Below, piece by piece: positions 46,701 through 56,528 of a DNA stretch of 64,000 nt (positions are counted from its first letter, which is position 1; the number at the start of each line of letters is the position of its first letter). Below the pieces are notes generated by a model. It was given only the letters and a program-made list of their open reading frames with translations, ran no database searches and had not been told where the DNA came from. Location: positions 429,482 to 493,481 of the forward strand of contig NZ_JBEPLU010000003.1 in the NCBI RefSeq assembly GCF_040545335.1. The letters are read 5' to 3'. Source of the stretch: Phenylobacterium koreense. GTDB lineage: Bacteria; Pseudomonadota; Alphaproteobacteria; Caulobacterales; Caulobacteraceae. A program made the translations under genes and the position numbers.

Positions 46701-47740
46701 CATAGTTCTCCTTTTCTGAGGGGTGGGGCGGCGCGGTCGGTCGCGTCAGCACTGATCTCGACAACAACCTTCCCCGTCGATCGCCGGCCGGCGATCCAAT
46801 CGTGCGCGGCCGCGGCCTCAGCGAAAACAAAGCGTGTCGGATCAAGGACCGGGCGAAGCTGCCCCCTGTCCGCCAAACGGGAGATCTCGCGCAGAATTTC
46901 GCCATGGTGGGCGCGGCCCTCCCCCGTAAGCAGCGGCAGAAGGGTGAAGACCCCTGAGTAGGTGGCGGCTTTGAATGACAAGGGCGCAAGCGCGTGCGTC
47001 CCCCATCCAAGGCAGCTCACTACGTGGCCGAAACGCCGGACGGCCTGGAAGGACAGGTCCAGACCATGCCCCCCGACCGTGTCATAAACCAGGTCGAAAC
47101 CCAGCCCCCCGGTGTGCTCGGCCACGTAATCATGCACATCCCGTCGACGATCGATGGCGACGACGCCGAGCTCTGTCAGCAGCGCCTCCTTTTCTTGGCC
47201 GTCGACGGCGAAGACCTCGGCGCCCATCGCCTTAGCGATCTGAACGGCGACGCCGCCCACGCCGCCGCCACCCCCAAGGACGAGAACTTTCTGACCCGGC
47301 TCCACCCTGGCCCGGTCAACCAGGCCTTCCCAGGCGGTGATCGAAACGAGCGGCAGGGCGGCGGCCTCACGGAGCGTCAGCCGCTCGGGCGCCGGCGCCA
47401 GGAGCCGCGCGTCAACCGCGGCGTGGGTGGCCAGCGACCCCTGTATACCGCCGACGCCGCCGGTCATTCCGAACACGCGGTCTCCTGCCTGGAATGCGAC
47501 CACGTCCTGGCCGACCGCCTCGACGAGGCCTGCGAGATCCAATCCCAGGACGCCCGGCGCTGGATGCCTGGCGTGCGCGGCTTCGCCGGCGCGGATCTTC
47601 AGGTCCAGGGGATTCACGCCGCTGGCTGCGACACGGACCAAAACCTGTCCCGGGCCCGGGACCGGTCGATCAAGCTCGGCTTCTCGAAACGCCCCCCCGG
47701 CTCGGTCGAGAACCAGGGCCTTCATGGTGGGACGGCTCAT
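46700..47740 (-). CDS. NADPH:quinone reductase-like MDR oxidoreductase
   Basis: 346 residues. Medium-chain fold with VRVAASGVNPLDLKIRAG at the N-terminus, nucleotide motif VLVLGGGGGVGGVAVQIAKAMGA near residue 155 and VVSCLGWGTHALAPLSF near 245. No classical zinc ligands, which marks a quinone oxidoreductase (QOR)/zeta-crystallin type. It overlaps the regulator gene upstream by four bases and the tautomerase downstream, so the operon is tightly coupled. Confidence 0.88.
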   Translation of the reverse strand: MSRPTMKALVLDRAGGAFREAELDRPVPGPGQVLVRVAASGVNPLDLKIRAGEAAHARHPAPGVLGLDLAGLVEAVGQDVVAFQAGDRVFGMTGGVGGIQGSLATHAAVDARLLAPAPERLTLREAAALPLVSITAWEGLVDRARVEPGQKVLVLGGGGGVGGVAVQIAKAMGAEVFAVDGQEKEALLTELGVVAIDRRRDVHDYVAEHTGGLGFDLVYDTVGGHGLDLSFQAVRRFGHVVSCLGWGTHALAPLSFKAATYSGVFTLLPLLTGEGRAHHGEILREISRLADRGQLRPVLDPTRFVFAEAAAAHDWIAGRRSTGKVVVEISADATDRAAPPLRKGEL

Positions 47741-48423
47741 AATACTGACTCCGTGGCGTTTCGATCTGGATAGGACGCTTGGGGCGGCCGGGCCTTGTTG
47801 CGGGGCGCGCCCACTTGGACAGGAGCCTCTCCGGCGCGTTTATCGGACGCCTGCGGAGGCGCGCCGGCCTCACGCGCTTCGCGTGACATCGCCCAAAGTT
47901 CGTCGAGCACCGACCGAAGCAGGCCGCGCAAACGCTCGGGATCCCCAGCATCGTCGACTGGCCTTGCCAGCGCCGCGACAGCCTCCGCCGCGGCCGGATA
48001 AGCGACGCTGGGGCTTTGGACGGTAACTTCGGCCGCCAGCATGTAGCCGCGGCCAGGCACCGTCTTGAGCAGTTCGCGGTCCTTGCCGAGCGCCCTGCGC
48101 AGGCAGGAGATCTGGAAACGTAGATTGCTGTCATCGACGGTCGTCATTGGCCAGACATGACGGAACAGGTCTGCCCGCGCCACAACGCGCCCTCGCGCAC
48201 GCAGAAGAATGTGCAGCAGGTCGAACGCCCGGCTGCCGATCTCCACGGGCTGGCCGTCACGGAGCAGAATCCGCGCAAATGGTAAGAACTGGAAGCTCCG
48301 GAAGCGGAGCTCTTCGGTGGAGGGCGGGGACCCGCCAGCGTCGGACGGTTCGGACGCGCAACGCCCGAGAGGCCAATGTGTAACTTCATCCAGCTCAGTC
48401 GCCAGCGGTCCGCTTGCGCTCAT
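47737..48423 (-). CDS. Winged-helix (OmpR/PhoB-type) transcriptional regulator
   Basis: 228 residues. OmpR-type DNA-binding domain at about residues 42-132: EIGSRAFDLLHILLRARGRVVARADLFRHVWP and the recognition helix around VDDSNLRFQISCLRRALG, ending VPGRGYML. There is no receiver domain in front and no membrane segment behind; the C-terminal 95 residues are low complexity. The protein thus resembles CadC/ToxR-like DNA-binding heads without a sensor. It is the first gene of the five-gene minus-strand operon, a layout that suggests autoregulation of the redox genes. Confidence 0.8.
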   Translation of the reverse strand: MSASGPLATELDEVTHWPLGRCASEPSDAGGSPPSTEELRFRSFQFLPFARILLRDGQPVEIGSRAFDLLHILLRARGRVVARADLFRHVWPMTTVDDSNLRFQISCLRRALGKDRELLKTVPGRGYMLAAEVTVQSPSVAYPAAAEAVAALARPVDDAGDPERLRGLLRSVLDELWAMSREAREAGAPPQASDKRAGEAPVQVGAPRNKARPPQASYPDRNATESVL

Positions 48424-48512
48424 TGTCAGTGTCCTTCACCGGTGCTGAAGCTAAGGTCGCGGCCGAAGCCAAAACCCGCAGCAGAAACTTCCGAGAAGCG
48501 ACTGGGCCGCCT

Positions 48513-49538
48513 TCAGCGACCCTCCACGAGCTCCCATTGGTTGGGACCGTGTTGCACGACGTGCACCGGGTGCAGCAGGGATAGCGACTGACCAAAGCCC
48601 TCCATGTCGCCTACACGGAAGCGGCCGGTGATCCGCAGCGCTCCCACCTCGGGATCACGAACCAACAGCTGTTTGGCCCCAAGTCGGTTCAGTTGAGCGG
48701 CGGCTTCGGAAAGAGTGACGTTCTCGAAGACCACATAGCGCGCCTGCCATCGGGCCACCTCGTCCAGATCGGCTGGCGACACCACGGGCTTCGCTCCCTC
48801 TCGGATGACAAGCTGCTGGCCAGGCTCCAGAAGGATCGCCGCGCCCGCCACCTGCGCCGCGCGGACCGACACGCGTCCCTCGACCAGCACGACCTGCAAC
48901 TCACCCGGTCGCAGCTGGACGTCGAACCGCGTCCCGAGCGCCACGACTTTTTGGTCGGCCACGTGAACCGAAAAGGGGCGCCGCGTATCATGGGCGACGT
49001 CAAAGAACGCGCGCCCGCTCACCAGGCGTACGTCGCGTTGGCTGGCCGACAGCGCCACCTGGGCTTGGCTGCCGGCACGCAAGGTCATTCGTGTTCCGTC
49101 CGCCAACTGAAACGAGAGCGGACCAGCCTGGGAATTCGCGTAGGGCACCGGGGCCTGAGAGCCAGCCGCTATTGGTGGCGTCTTTGCTGGGCCTTGGGGC
49201 CCCTGCACCGCGACACCGATCATCGCCCCGACGGCCACCACCAGCACTGCAGCGGCCACAGCCGCGCTGAAGCGCCACTTCGGCTGTTCAGGCCCCGCCG
49301 CTCGAGCGTCAGCTCTCAAGGCCGCCAAGATCTCGTCGTCGGCGGCGCCTTCGAAGTCGGACCATGCTCCGTTGGCCTGCCGCCAAGCCTCAAGGTGCGC
49401 CGGATCAAGCTCCAGCCAATCGGCGAGCAAGGCGGTGTCCAATGGGCCGGCTCCCTCGGCCTGCCGATAGACCAGCCACGCGGCCGCGGCGTCCGGGGTC
49501 ATTGCGCGCAGGTCGGTCAGCGTCAGGACTTCGTGCAT
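48513..49538 (-). CDS. fecR: FecR family anti-sigma regulator
   Basis: 341 residues. N-terminal DUF4880-type cytoplasmic part (AAAAWLVYRQAEGAGPLDTALLADWLELDPAHLEAWRQ), one membrane segment near residues 90-112 (FSAAVAAAVLVVAVGAMIGVAV), and a periplasmic FecR domain with DGTRMTLRAGSQ...VRLVSGRAFFDVAHDTRRPFSVH. It is expected to sit in the inner membrane and control the ECF sigma factor upstream in response to the STN domain of the divergent TonB receptor. Its ATG shares one base with the sigma-factor stop; a GTG one codon earlier is also possible. Confidence 0.92.
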   Translation of the reverse strand: MHEVLTLTDLRAMTPDAAAAWLVYRQAEGAGPLDTALLADWLELDPAHLEAWRQANGAWSDFEGAADDEILAALRADARAAGPEQPKWRFSAAVAAAVLVVAVGAMIGVAVQGPQGPAKTPPIAAGSQAPVPYANSQAGPLSFQLADGTRMTLRAGSQAQVALSASQRDVRLVSGRAFFDVAHDTRRPFSVHVADQKVVALGTRFDVQLRPGELQVVLVEGRVSVRAAQVAGAAILLEPGQQLVIREGAKPVVSPADLDEVARWQARYVVFENVTLSEAAAQLNRLGAKQLLVRDPEVGALRITGRFRVGDMEGFGQSLSLLHPVHVVQHGPNQWELVEGR

Positions 49539-50041
49539 CACGATCTCCCTCGCCGCACGGAGCTCAGGTGCTGCATCGCCTTCACCATGTGTTTTTCCAC
49601 CGCGCTCACGGAAATACCGAGTTGATCGGCGACCTCCCGCGATTTTCGCCCCTCAAGGCGATGCAGGATAAAAATCCTACGTGTGCGAGGCGGGAGACCA
49701 AGCAAGGCTTCGGTGGCTGCGCGAAGCTCCTGCTTGCCCGCCAAGATGCGATAGGGGTCGAAATCCTCTTCGGCATGACGCTCGGCGTCGAATACTACGT
49801 GGGCGTTGGCCTTGCGCGCGAAGCGGCGACGTCCTCGATCGGCGAGCACGCGGGCGGCGATCTGGAAGACAAAGCCTCCGAGATGCTGAATGGGCTCATC
49901 GCTGTCGCGAGCGACGATCCGGGCGAAGACCTCTTGAACAAGATCGTCGACCTCGGAGGGATCTGGGATCCGCCGTCGGAAATACTGCGCCAGCCCTTGG
50001 CGTAGGGGTTCGGCTCGGTCGAGCACCGACAGCTCGCTCAC
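49538..50041 (-). CDS. fecI: FecI-type ECF RNA polymerase sigma factor
   Basis: 167 residues with sigma region 2 (EVDDLVQEVFARIVAR, residues 30-45) and region 4 (LPPRTRRIFILHRLEGRKSREVADQLGISVSAVEKHMVKAM), and no long linker, so it is an ECF sigma factor of the iron-starvation group. GTG start. It is co-transcribed with fecR and divergent from the TonB receptor, and would turn on the receptor gene when the receptor binds its ligand. The receptor is frameshifted, so the circuit may be broken. Confidence 0.92.
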   Translation of the reverse strand: MSELSVLDRAEPLRQGLAQYFRRRIPDPSEVDDLVQEVFARIVARDSDEPIQHLGGFVFQIAARVLADRGRRRFARKANAHVVFDAERHAEEDFDPYRILAGKQELRAATEALLGLPPRTRRIFILHRLEGRKSREVADQLGISVSAVEKHMVKAMQHLSSVRRGRS

Positions 50042-50461
50042 TGGCCGCTCGCTCCCGGTGAAGTATGGCCTGGAAACCTCGGACCAAGCTTGGCCGCAGA
50101 CCGCCGCCGGATCTGCCCCAGGCTGGTTACATCATGAAGGCCGATCCATATCGGAAGGTCTGCTTGCAGTGAGAATCCAGGCAAGAAGGGACCTGCGCGG
50201 TACAAAAATGGCTTGTTTCTAACTCGTTTAGACCGCAGCTCGGAGCGCCGGGCTGAGAAGCGGCAAAAACACAACTTTTACGTGCCTAATAGGAAGTGAT
50301 GAAGCAATCCTGCGCCCCGCCGGAGAGCTGCAGCTTGACGCAAGACGGCCTCCTTCGTCGACCAAAAATTTGTAGCGCACCCGACATTGGCGATTAATCA
50401 TCATATCGGGAACGTCGCTGTTGGCATTTGGTCCGGCGCGGCGCTGGGCGGGGGTCGAACA
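50042..50461. other. Divergent regulatory region between fecI and the TonB receptor
   Basis: About 420 bases. No gene I can support. A TTG frame from 50387 extends the receptor upstream, but the ATG at 50462 starts a clean signal peptide. This region should hold the ECF promoter of the receptor and any Fur-type site; I could not see a convincing motif by eye. Confidence 0.45.
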
Positions 50462-53400
50462 ATGGCGCAAGCGGCGCTTCTTTGCGCAACGGCGGCCACC
50501 TTGGCTCTCGCCGCGCCAGCGGCTGCGCAAACCTACGCCGTTCCGGTGGATGTCCGCGGCGGCCCCTTGCCAGAAGCGCTCATTGACCTTGCAGAACAGA
50601 CCGGCGCCGAAGTTCTTTTCGATCGGAATCGCATAGGCGGCTTCCGCTCGTCCCCGGTCCGCGGCCGCATGACCGCTGACGCGGCCTTTGCGAAGCTGCT
50701 GACCGGCACGAACCTCGTCGTGAGGCGCTCCCCGTCCGGAATGTGGGTTGTAGAGCCGCCGTCCGCGCCACCCATGGAGCGACTGGATGTGACCTTGCCC
50801 GAGCTGCTGGTGGTAGGTCGTCGTAGCCAGAACGCCGACATCCGCCGACTGGAGACTGATATCCAACCCTATCGGGTGGTCTCCGGCGACGAGATCACCA
50901 GCGCCAACCGGGACCATCTAGACCAGTTCCTGCGAGCCCGGGTGCCGTCAAACACCAGCGCGTCGCCTCCCAGTCTGGACACGAGAGGCGAGACCATTTC
51001 CGAAGTTGATCTTCGGGGCATCGGGCCGAGCGGCACTCTGGTTCTGATCGATGGCCGGCGCATGCCGAGCATCCCCGTCACCGTGTTCGGCTTTCGGCAA
51101 ACCGACATCAACGCTGTGCCCCTGCACGCCATCGAGCGGATTGAAATTCTGACAGGTGCGGCGGGCGGCATCCATGGGTTCGGTGCCTTAGGCGGCGTAG
51201 TCAATGTTGTCCTTGCACGGGATCGGCCGGGGGTCGAGACCCACGCCACCGCAGGTCTCTCCTCGCGGGGCGATGCGGGCCAATTCAGTCTGGAGGGCCG
51301 AATTGGCTTCACTTCAAGCGACAGTCGAACCGATGTTGATCTCTACGTTGGCGGTTCGCGATCTGAGCCGTTGGCGAACGGCCGACGCCGCTACCTCGAC
51401 GCGGACCGTCAGATCAGCGCGGCCAATGCTCCGAGGCAGATCGTGGCGCTGGGCCCCAACGCCAATTCGGTGTTCGTCGCCAGCTCAAGCGGCGGAAGCT
51501 CCCTGACCTTCAAGCCCCAGTATGGCGGCGCCACCATCCCTTCCAACATCACCTTCCTTCCGGTGGGCTTGTCAGGCGTCCCGGACGATCTGGTCGGCGC
51601 CCTCACGCGCAACGCGGGGCGCTTCGACGCGGGGCTCTCCGAGGGGATGGCGGAAGCGCCAATCGGGTCATCGCCCCAACTCGGCGCGCTGCTGGCCAAT
51701 GTCCGACATCGATTTGACGGCGGGATCGAGACCTATCTGGACGTGGTGATGCTTTGGAACAGGGGAGACTACCGAGGTCAGGGCCGCGACCCCGTCGAAT
51801 TCCTACCCGCAAGTTCACCGAACAACCCGTTCACCCGGGACATCCAGATTTCGTATCCGCTTAATGGACCCGCCTGGCGCCGGACATCGGAGGTCATGAC
51901 CTCGCGGTATACCGCGGGGGTCCTCTTCCCGCTCGCGGTCGGCTGGAAGGGGGCGGCCGATCTCGCCATTGGGCGTGCGCAGTATGACTACGCGCAGCAG
52001 ACGCGTGAGTATTCGAACTTCCTTCGGCCGCCCAACGTCCGCGCCCCCAACCCTTTCGGCGAGTGGACCGCATTCCAGACAGCAGCGTCCGCCTACATTT
52101 CCAACTCGATCAGCAGGCAAACGATCAAGAACGATTTCACGGACGTCGCCTTGCGATTGTCCGGGCCTGTGTTTCGCACCACTCAGGGTCCAGCGACCCT
52201 AAGCCTGCTCGCTGAAAGGCGGGTGGAGGAGGTCCCCGGTTACGCCATCCGCACTGATGGCGACGCGGGTCTGTCGATCGCCAACATCGCTTCGCGAAAG
52301 AGCGCCACCTCCTCGCTCTACGCCGAACTGAGAACCCGTGTGTTCGGCGACGACGCCCCGGTGGAGGTCCTTCGCGCCCTTGAGGTCCAGCTCGCAGTTC
52401 GTGAGGACACCGAGACTGATGAATTCGCGCGAAATCCGCGCGCGCCGACCACCACGGAGCGCTTGAAGGCGAGGTTCCACGCCACGACCTACACCCTCGG
52501 CGCCAAGGTCTCTCCGGCGCCTTGGCTGACCTTGCGCGGGAGCTACGCCACCGGAGCGACCCCGCCGGCGCTGCCTGCGCTGATCGAAGTCGTCGTGAGC
52601 CCTTCATTGTTGGGAGGCGAACGCGATCCCAAGCGACCGGGGGAGGTGATGGGAAACGAGGTCCGCTCACCTTGAAGACGCTGGGTTCGCCCGACCTCAC
52701 CAATGTGCAGGTCAGCACGGCGTCTGTCGGGGCGATCTTCACGCCCTTCGGCCAAGACAGGCTCCGCTTCAGTCTCGACTACTCGCAAATCCGCAAGACC
52801 GACGCTGTTTTCACGCCAACCTACCAGACCATTATCGACAACGAGGATAACTGGAGGGGCCGGATCCTGCGGGCGCCTCTGACCGACGCCGACCGCGCGC
52901 TCGGGTATGCGGCGGGCCGAGTCGTGGAGTTCGACGCGCGTCCGCAGAACGGCAGTGAACTCGTGATCGACACGCTCGACGGGCAATTCACCTCGTCGCT
53001 GCCGTTCGGCGGCGGCCAACTTCAGCTCTATGGCGACGCAACCTATTTCTTACGTCAGTCGCAAAAGGAGCCGTTCCACGCCAGGATCGATCAAATCGCC
53101 TTCCTCGGCCGCCCTCTCGCCTGGAAAGGCAATATGGGCGCCGATTGGACTCGAGGCCCCGTGACACTCGGCGCCAATCTGCAATACTACGACAGCTATC
53201 GCATCTATCCGCCGACGGCTTCCGCCTCCGCTGCGACCCAGACAATCGCCTACCAGGGCTCAGAGCGAATTCCGTCGCAGACTTACCTGGACCTTCGCAC
53301 GAGCTGGCGTCCGCCGGCCGGCTTCGCCGGCGCCCATCGCGCCCGCATTGATTTTGGTGTCGTCAATGTTCTCGATAAGGCGCCGCCCCGCGAAAGCAGC

Positions 53401-53511
53401 TTTGCGCTCACGCAGATTTACGGGACGTCGGGACCGCCCCTTCCGGGATACAGCCGCTATGGGGATCCACGTCGCCGGCGCTTTGTCGTGACGCTCAGTA
53501 CAACATTCTAG
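50462..53511 (+). pseudogene. TonB-dependent receptor with STN signalling domain, frameshifted
   Basis: From the ATG at 50462: signal peptide (AQAALLCATAATLALAAPAAAQ), an STN domain (VPVDVRGGPLPEALIDLAEQTGAEVLFDRNRIGG) that talks to FecR, a plug domain (TLVLIDGRRMPSIPV and IERIEILTGAAGGIHGFGALGGVVNVVL), then beta-barrel strands. The frame stops at 52675 in mid-barrel. Barrel sequence resumes in the frame one base back (LTLKTLGSPDLTNVQ...) and runs to 53511, ending with the classic C-terminal RRRFVVTLSTTF. Together the parts would make about 1,015 residues. The break sits at a GGGAAAC heptamer. A one-base deletion, a sequencing error or a programmed -1 frameshift are all possible. Specificity unknown. 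Confidence 0.85.
52651..52657 (+). other. GGGAAAC slippery heptamer at the receptor frame break
   Basis: In the zero frame the codons are ATG GGA AAC GAG, so the heptamer is phased G GGA AAC exactly as X XXY YYZ for -1 slippage. A stop codon follows 16 bases later in the zero frame, while the -1 frame continues for 280 codons of recognisable barrel sequence. Could be coincidence. Confidence 0.5.
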
Positions 53512-53964
53512 AGGGATACGACCGCGACCTGGCGCAGTGACGGCATCCGCGGTCGCACTTAGTTTCGACATTCGCTCGTTGCTAGCCAGTGCGGAATTGC
53601 TGAGGCTAGAGTGGTGTGAACTCAGTGTGCCCCACAAGGATTGCATCCGGCTCCAGAGTCGACGCGACACGCGCAGCGCATGCTCGCCAAATTCGGCCTC
53701 TACTAGGAGACCGAGGAGCAAGTCGCTCAGGAGCGAGCCGTTTTGGAAACCCGGGTCGAAACGAGGGCCCGTGCGTCTGCCAGCGGCTGAGTGGCGAGAA
53801 GAGAGGTCCTCTCTTCTCGGGAGTTGGAAGCACCGAAACATCCAAGCCGTCACTATGCTCATACGGCTAGAAGGAAGTTGACGGACCTCCAGCCATTCGG
53901 CGGTCCCGCTCTGAACTAGTTGGGCAATCGGTTCTCTCCGATCTGGGGAGGCCGCCTGTGAGCC
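53512..53964. other. Intergenic region with no gene I can support
   Basis: About 450 bases. Several overlapping short frames on both strands carry no start signal or motif. The one clear structure is a 25-base palindrome at 53795-53819. Confidence 0.45.
53795..53819. repeat. Perfect 12-base inverted repeat with 1-base centre
   Basis: CGAGAAGAGAGG-t-CCTCTCTTCTCG. Perfect pairing, too small a loop for a standard hairpin, and no T tract. It may be an operator, a cruciform site or part of a degraded terminator. Confidence 0.7.
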
Positions 53965-54828
53965 TCAACGAAGACGATCACGAAGAAATCTGACGAACGC
54001 ATCGACCTTCATGGGAGCACGGCCTGCTGGAGGACGGACCGCAAAAAGTGCTGCCTGCGGCATGGGGTGAGCTCTCATGGCGACCTGCAAGCGTCCGGTG
54101 GCGATATGCTCGTCTGCAAGGAAGTCCGGAAGTAGAGCCAGGCCAAGGCCCGCGATTGCAGCGGCGACAAGGCCTGCTCCACTGTCGGCTGTGAACCTCG
54201 CCCGAGGCCGCACGCTGATCACTTGACCTCCATTTCGCAGCGGCCATGTCTCCGTTCCCAGAGCGACCATGTCATGGTTTATCAGGTCTTCGGGAGACAC
54301 CGGCTCGCCATGCGCCGCCAGGTAGGCAGGGCTGGCCACCATCCGCCCATCAATGGCCTTGAGGCGTTGGGCCATTAGCCGCGAGTCTGGGAGGAAACCC
54401 ACTCGTAGCGCCACGTCGAAGCCGCCGCCGACCAGATCCACGATACGGTCGGAGTATGCGGCTTGCACCTGCAGACCCGGATGCGCCGCTGCGAAGGCCG
54501 AGATCACATCCGCTAGCTCTAGCGTGCCATAGGAAATGGGCGCGGCGATGCGCAGGCGTCCACGCAGCTCCCCGGCCGGAGAGAGCGCGTCCACGGCGGC
54601 TTCACATTCGGCCGTAATACGGACCGCGTGCTCGTGAAGGGTTTCGCCCGCTTCCGTCAGCGTCGCGCCGCGGGTGGTCCGCGCGATAAGGCGCACGTTC
54701 AGCGACGCTTCCAGCCGCGCCAAACGCCGGCTGACGATCGATTTTGAAACACCGAGCCGGCGCGCGGCGCCGGTTACCCCCTGGGCCTGGGCGACTGCGG
54801 CGAAGGTTCGGAGGTCTTCAAGCCTCAT
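53965..54828 (-). CDS. LysR family transcriptional regulator
   Basis: 287 residues. Winged helix-turn-helix at residues 1-60 (MRLEDLRTFAAVAQAQGVTGAARRLGVSKSIVSRRLARLE) followed by a full substrate-binding domain (PISYGTLELADVISAFAAAHPGLQVQA, GGGFDVALRVGF). A complete gene of usual length. It lies minus-strand between the receptor and a truncated FecR gene. It probably controls the divergent or downstream SDR genes (inference). Confidence 0.92.
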   Translation of the reverse strand: MRLEDLRTFAAVAQAQGVTGAARRLGVSKSIVSRRLARLEASLNVRLIARTTRGATLTEAGETLHEHAVRITAECEAAVDALSPAGELRGRLRIAAPISYGTLELADVISAFAAAHPGLQVQAAYSDRIVDLVGGGFDVALRVGFLPDSRLMAQRLKAIDGRMVASPAYLAAHGEPVSPEDLINHDMVALGTETWPLRNGGQVISVRPRARFTADSGAGLVAAAIAGLGLALLPDFLADEHIATGRLQVAMRAHPMPQAALFAVRPPAGRAPMKVDAFVRFLRDRLR

Positions 54829-55044
54829 GTGCGGTTCGAGTCACCAACGTGCTCCACGACAGGTGGGTGAACGTAGCGCCCTCGCCGCGCCCAGGTCGAA
54901 TCCCTCCCCGTGAAAGCGCGTGAATTCTTGTGAGCCGGCCGCCGACTGAGCGCCGCGTTCCGCTGAAGGCGACAGAGGGTTGCCGGGTTCGGCCCTAGTG
55001 GGGTCGCCCACGAGCGCGCCATGACGGTTCAAACGGAGTTCCGC

Positions 55045-55425
55045 ATGCGTGAAGCGAGCCAGGTGGGCGACGCGTTGACCCTCAATCGCCTGAAGATCAT
55101 GGGCCCTAGTGCTGCGGCCGCGCTCCTGCGCGTGAGGCAAGCGGCGGGCATGACCGGTCTTGAAGCTCAATTGCTGGCGAACTGGCTAGCAAGCGACCCG
55201 GCGAATGCACTCGCGTGGCAGGCCGTCGACGCCGCTTGGTCCGACTTCGACACAGTCGACGACGATGAGCTTCTGTGCGCCTTGCGCGAGGACGCTCGGC
55301 GAACTTTCGAGCGGCCCCAGCGGTTATGGGGCGCAGCAGTCCTGGCGGCCACGGTCGTTGCTGCCGTCGTGGTGGGACTGGTCGTCCGGTGGTCCAGCCG
55401 CGAGGCTCGACAACCAAGGCGCTGA
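55045..55425 (+). pseudogene. FecR N-terminal fragment (truncated)
   Basis: 126 residues from the ATG at 55045 (GGAG seven bases upstream). It matches the first 110 residues of the FecR at 48.5-49.5 kb in layout: DUF4880-like helices ending LLANWLASDPANALAWQAVDAAWSDFDTVDDDELLCALREDARRTF, then one membrane segment (LWGAAVLAATVVAAVVVGLVVRW). It stops just after the membrane segment and the whole periplasmic FecR domain is missing. It may be a decayed gene or a short inhibitory membrane form. Confidence 0.7.
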
Positions 55426-55548
55426 TGCCCGCGAGACACAGGTCAGCGGGACAGCGCCCAACGGTGTCGGGCCACCACTGACCTCCCGTCTTTTTGCCTC
55501 CGCGGGGGAGATCGTTCAGATCGGACAGCCGCGCCGCCGAAGTCCGGC

Positions 55549-56412
55549 TCAGTCGCTTAGTCTTTCCGACGTGTCGGGGGCGAGTTCAGGAAGGCCATAC
55601 TCGCGCGCGATCATGCCAAGCGCCTCCGCCTCCGGCTTTTCACGAACTGCTGCAACAAGCGCCACCGCGTCCTCTCCCACGAGGTAACGGAGCTTCGTAT
55701 CGCCATCGGTCGCGGCCCGGATGAGGACGTCGGCGACCTGCTCGGCTTTGGCCAATGTTCCCGACGCGATGATCATATCGCGGTGCTGAACGACCTTGGC
55801 ATAGATGGTTTCGTAGGCGGCGATACCGCCCCCGCCGGCGGTTTTTCGGTCCGCCGTCGAATGGAAGTCTGTCTCGACGCCGCCAGGCTCTATCAACTTT
55901 ACGGCGACGCCTACTGCACGAAGCTCATACCAAATAGACTCAAAGAAACCTTCGAGCGCGAATTTGGTCGAGATGTAGAGTTCCGACGTCGGCAGTCCTA
56001 CTCGCGCTCCAGCCGAACTTGTCACCAGCACTGTGCCTGCGCCGCGGGCCCGGAAGCCCGGAAGCACGGCTCGCAGGATGTTCATCGCTCCGAAGACATT
56101 CACGGCGAACTGGTCGTGAATTTGCTGCTGGGAGATCGCTTCGAAGGCCCCGTACTGCCCATAGCCAGCATTGGAGAGTAACGCGTCAATTTGGCCGAAC
56201 TGACCAACGGCGGCGACGACAGCGTCGGCGCATTGCCGCTCGTCGCGTACGTCCATGGGATGGATCATCAACCGCTCGGACGGGACGAGTCCATGCGCCG
56301 CGGCGACGTCGGGCATAGTCGCTACGACATTCCAGCCCCCCGCTGCGAACCTTTGCGCCGCCGCCCGGCCGATCCCCGAAGAGGCGCCGGTGATCAAGAT
56401 CGTCTTTGGCAT
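55549..56412 (-). CDS. SDR family oxidoreductase
   Basis: 287 residues from ATG 56412, MPKTILITGASSGIGRAAAQRFAAGGWNVV. Classical SDR with NAGYG near residue 86 and the catalytic S...YISTKFALEG segment; the long loop after it resembles ketoreductases annotated as YbbO/DltE-like. Minus strand, next to the LysR gene. Substrate unknown. Complete in length; the frame is open upstream to 56451 but no site is seen there. Confidence 0.9.
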   Translation of the reverse strand: MPKTILITGASSGIGRAAAQRFAAGGWNVVATMPDVAAAHGLVPSERLMIHPMDVRDERQCADAVVAAVGQFGQIDALLSNAGYGQYGAFEAISQQQIHDQFAVNVFGAMNILRAVLPGFRARGAGTVLVTSSAGARVGLPTSELYISTKFALEGFFESIWYELRAVGVAVKLIEPGGVETDFHSTADRKTAGGGGIAAYETIYAKVVQHRDMIIASGTLAKAEQVADVLIRAATDGDTKLRYLVGEDAVALVAAVREKPEAEALGMIAREYGLPELAPDTSERLSD

Positions 56413-56528
56413 CGTTGTTTCCCGAAATGCTGAATGCATGACGAGGTTCACCCTGCACCCGACGTAATCGGCCCGGGAGTGAATTGCTGTGAGAGGCTGA
56501 GAGCAGATGTGGCGGCGCGGGACGGGGC

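Noticed and set aside
53260..53862. 200-codon minus-strand frame at the end of the receptor
   Set aside because: Half is antisense to the barrel end, the other half has no motif or start signal.
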